This document shows positions 61,811 through 64,000 of a stretch of 64,000 nucleotides of DNA, piece by piece. Source of the stretch: Flagellimonas sp947499585 (GTDB lineage Bacteria; Bacteroidota; Bacteroidia; Flavobacteriales; Flavobacteriaceae). The notes below the pieces were generated by a model. It was not told the origin of the DNA. It saw only the letters and a program-made list of their open reading frames with translations, and did not search any database. The DNA is taken from positions 310,001 to 374,000 of the forward strand of contig NZ_CP138995.1 of the NCBI RefSeq assembly GCF_044596045.1. The letters run 5' to 3'. The translations under genes were made by a program, and so were the position numbers. Positions within the stretch are counted from its first letter, which is position 1. Every line of letters begins with the position of its first letter.

Positions 61811-63298
61811 ATGAAACAACTTCTACTACTAAGCACGCTTTTTGGAGTTCTTGTTCTTTCTGCACAGACCGATGTAGAAAAAGCAGAAGAGACCGTTAAA
61901 AAATCAAGCATTGAAGGACATATATACTTTCTGGCAGATGACCTATTAAAGGGTAGGAACACCGGAACACCAGAAAATAAAATTGCCGCTAGCTATTTGG
62001 CAAATACCCTGCGGAGTTATGGTGTAAAGCCCAATCCTGTAAGTGGCGACTATTATCAAAAAATGGATTTATTTCAATTTTCTTTGCAAGAAAAAATTAA
62101 ACTATCCCTAAATGGAGTAAATTTTCCTCAAGTTGTTGCTTTTGATATTGATTCTGTGAAAAGCAAAGAAAATGCAATATACCTTAACCATGGTCTTGAA
62201 TCAGACTATAAAAACAAAGACGTAAAAGGTAAAATAATTATTGCTAGAGCAGGTACTCCCGGCTCGTCCGATATGAGGTCGGCTTTTGGTAACAGAGTTA
62301 CCAAACGTGACCTAGCCATTAAACACGGAGCAAAAGGTTTAATAGAAATAGGCTCTTTTGACCCTAAACAATGGCCTCGTTTTAAACACTCGTTTGAAGA
62401 ACGTATTAGTTTTTCGGAAGGTGAAAAAGAACCATTGCCTATGTATTTATGGGTTCAGGCCAATCCAGAACAATTAATGAAATTTAATACCGAAGTTGTA
62501 AAAATTGAGATAGAGAGCAATGGAATCCAAAAAGAAACAATAAAAACCCAAAACGTGGTCGGAGTTTTGGAAGGAACCGATCCTGATTTAAAAAACGAAT
62601 TTATCATTTATTCGGCGCACTACGACCATATCGGTATTGGAAAACCAGATGCGGAAGGTGATAGTATTTACAATGGTGCTCGTGATAATGCCATTGGTGC
62701 AACTGCTGTTTTAACGATTGCCGAAAACTTAGCGAAATACCCAACCAAACGCTCTGCGCTGTTCATCTTATTTACAGGAGAAGAAAAAGGGCTTTTAGGA
62801 AGTCAGTACTATGTTCAGAACCCCGTTTTACCATTAAATAAAATGATATATTGTTTTAATACCGATGGCGGAGGTTATAACAATACAGGTTTAGCTACCA
62901 TTGCCGGTTTAAAACGTACAACTGCGCAAAGGCATATGGTCAAAGGAGCCAAAACTTTTGGCTTAGAAGCACTGGACATTGATGATGTGGCACCTGAACA
63001 AGGATTGTTTGACCGCAGTGACAATGTAAGTTTTGCCTCAGCGGGGATACCCGCTCCAACTTACTCGACTGGTTTTGATGCTTTTGACGAAGAAATAAAT
63101 AAGTATTACCATCAGGCAGCTGACGAAGCGGAAAGTTTGGATTACGATTATTTGGTAAAGTTCTACCAGGGATATGTTTTATCTGGTAGACTTATAGCAA
63201 ATGACCCTGAAAAACCTTTTTGGATTAAAGGCGATAAATATGAAGCAGCTGGTAACCAATTATATAATCGAACTCCTGATCTTCCTATAAAAGATTAA
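61811..63298 (+). CDS. M28-family zinc aminopeptidase with PA domain
   Basis: The 495-residue exported protein has an M28 metallopeptidase fold with an inserted PA domain (about 120-230). Zinc ligands and catalytic acid are seen in YSAHYDHIGIG (His), NGARDNAIGATA (bridging Asp), LFTGEEKGLLGS (Glu-Glu), FNTDGGG (Asp) and KYYHQAADE (His). It removes N-terminal residues from peptides in the periplasm and may work with the S9 peptidase nearby in protein use. The signal peptide ends near LSAQ (19). Confidence 0.9.
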   Translation: MKQLLLLSTLFGVLVLSAQTDVEKAEETVKKSSIEGHIYFLADDLLKGRNTGTPENKIAASYLANTLRSYGVKPNPVSGDYYQKMDLFQFSLQEKIKLSLNGVNFPQVVAFDIDSVKSKENAIYLNHGLESDYKNKDVKGKIIIARAGTPGSSDMRSAFGNRVTKRDLAIKHGAKGLIEIGSFDPKQWPRFKHSFEERISFSEGEKEPLPMYLWVQANPEQLMKFNTEVVKIEIESNGIQKETIKTQNVVGVLEGTDPDLKNEFIIYSAHYDHIGIGKPDAEGDSIYNGARDNAIGATAVLTIAENLAKYPTKRSALFILFTGEEKGLLGSQYYVQNPVLPLNKMIYCFNTDGGGYNNTGLATIAGLKRTTAQRHMVKGAKTFGLEALDIDDVAPEQGLFDRSDNVSFASAGIPAPTYSTGFDAFDEEINKYYHQAADEAESLDYDYLVKFYQGYVLSGRLIANDPEKPFWIKGDKYEAAGNQLYNRTPDLPIKD

Positions 63299-63334
63299 CT
63301 TGAGGGTAATTAAATTCTTTATACATATTCAATT

Positions 63335-64000
63335 GTGAATTTCAAAAATAAAAACGTGCTCATTACAGGAGCTTCGCGCGGTATTGGCAAAGCTACGGCC
63401 ATGGCCTTTGCTGAAAAAGGTGCCAATGTGGGCATAAATTTCAGAAGTAATCAAGAGGAGGCTAAAAAAACCTTAGCAGAGTTAACCGGTGAAGGTCATT
63501 TTTTGTTTCAACAAGATATTTCAGAAAAAGATGGCCCAGAATCCCTGATAAAAAGTTTTGTTGACCACTATGGCCAACTGGATGTTTTGGTCAATAATGC
63601 AGGAATCTCCATTTTTCATAAAATTGATGAAGTGGATTTTGAACATTGGGCCAATGCATGGGAGGGTACTTTTAAAACTAACTTGTTTGCAGTGTCCAAT
63701 CTGTGTTATTGGGGAGCAAAAGCCATGATGAAAACAGGAGGTGGTCGTATAGTAAATGTATCTTCTAGAGGTGCATTTAGAGGTGAGCCCACCAAACCAG
63801 CCTACGGTGCTAGCAAGGCTGCATTAAATTCCATGAGTCAATCCTTGGCAAAAGCGTTGGCACCCCATAAAATATACATAGGAGTAGTAGCTCCTGGTTT
63901 TACAGAAACCGAAATGGCGGCCATCACCCTTACTCCTGCTGAAAGGGAAAATCTGCTTCGTGAGTCTCCATTTCAGCGTATGGCCCAACCAAAAGAGGTG
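63335..64000 (+). CDS. SDR-family oxidoreductase (3' end beyond window)
   Basis: The frame opens at GTG 63335 (VNFKNKNVLITGASRGIG) and runs off the window after 222 codons. It has the cofactor motif TGASRGIG, NNAG, the catalytic serine in NVSSRG and Y-x3-K (AYGASKAA), ending toward the usual RMAQPKEV. It resembles 3-oxoacyl-ACP reductase/FabG-like enzymes; the substrate is unknown. It starts 37 bp after the M28 peptidase stop. The GTG start is chosen because no in-frame ATG precedes the cofactor motif. Confidence 0.88.
   Translation, partial: MNFKNKNVLITGASRGIGKATAMAFAEKGANVGINFRSNQEEAKKTLAELTGEGHFLFQQDISEKDGPESLIKSFVDHYGQLDVLVNNAGISIFHKIDEVDFEHWANAWEGTFKTNLFAVSNLCYWGAKAMMKTGGGRIVNVSSRGAFRGEPTKPAYGASKAALNSMSQSLAKALAPHKIYIGVVAPGFTETEMAAITLTPAERENLLRESPFQRMAQPKEV

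Noticed and set aside
1..64000. CRISPR arrays, rRNA genes, insertion sequences with inverted ends, prophage genes
   Set aside because: None was seen on reading both strands: no regularly spaced repeats, no rRNA-like segments, no transposase or phage structural protein.

Overview
The window looks like chromosomal DNA of a marine Flavobacteriaceae bacterium (Bacteroidota, of the Zobellia/Maribacter/Muricauda kind). The reasons are AT-rich DNA, SusC/SusD and FecI/FecR-type genes, many Cys-anchored lipoproteins, weak Shine-Dalgarno sites, TAnnTTTG-type promoter boxes, and several genes of marine polysaccharide breakdown. No species name can be given from the sequence alone.

Layout. (1) 1-166: a 28-bp copy of the 3' end of tRNA-Asn with its own terminator. 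(2) 262-4682: a TPR membrane protein, a homing-endonuclease remnant and an N-terminally truncated vanadium-haloperoxidase-like gene that meet head to head at a recombination scar, then a CPBP protease. (3) 4815-10785: a heavy-metal RND efflux operon in which the pump is fused to its TolC-like partner. (4) 10900-13611: a DUF1028 protein, an exported beta-carbonic anhydrase and a leucine-rich-repeat protein, followed by about 840 bp of apparently decayed DNA. (5) 14450-32630: a 15-gene minus-strand operon for L-fucose-containing, at least partly sulfated glycans. It has three GH29 and one GH95 enzymes, a sulfatase, two phosphoesterase-like enzymes, a fucose permease, a mutarotase and every step of the non-phosphorylated L-fuconate pathway, ending in an L-lactate dehydrogenase. 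An AraC regulator sits at its head. (6) 33862-44035: a divergent plus-strand locus with ECF sigma factor, FecR anti-sigma, SusC with STN domain, SusD, glycerophosphodiester phosphodiesterase, nucleoside phosphorylase and a metallo-beta-lactamase-fold lipoprotein. It ends in a chimera of two broken genes (PafA-like phosphatase and sugar dehydrogenase). (7) 44857-44930: intact tRNA-Asn(GUU) on the minus strand. (8) 45000-64000: ordinary core genes: RseP, SCO1, FeoA/FeoB plus a small Cys-rich membrane protein, an ECF sigma/zinc-finger anti-sigma unit with two DUF4097 proteins, S9 and M28 peptidases, a serine hydrolase and a partial SDR.

How it fits together. The same 28 bp of the tRNA-Asn 3' end bracket about 44.7 kb (139-44883), each followed by its own hairpin terminator. 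This is the signature left by an element that integrated into a tRNA gene. Regions 2-6 may therefore be a genomic island carrying a complete fucose catabolic module. No integrase is visible, and broken genes near both ends suggest the element has decayed. The fucose operon would release fucose from oligosaccharides, import it and convert it to pyruvate. The neighbouring SusCD locus carries no glycoside hydrolase. Its enzymes all handle phosphodiesters or nucleosides, so it may be a SusCD system for organophosphates rather than polysaccharides.
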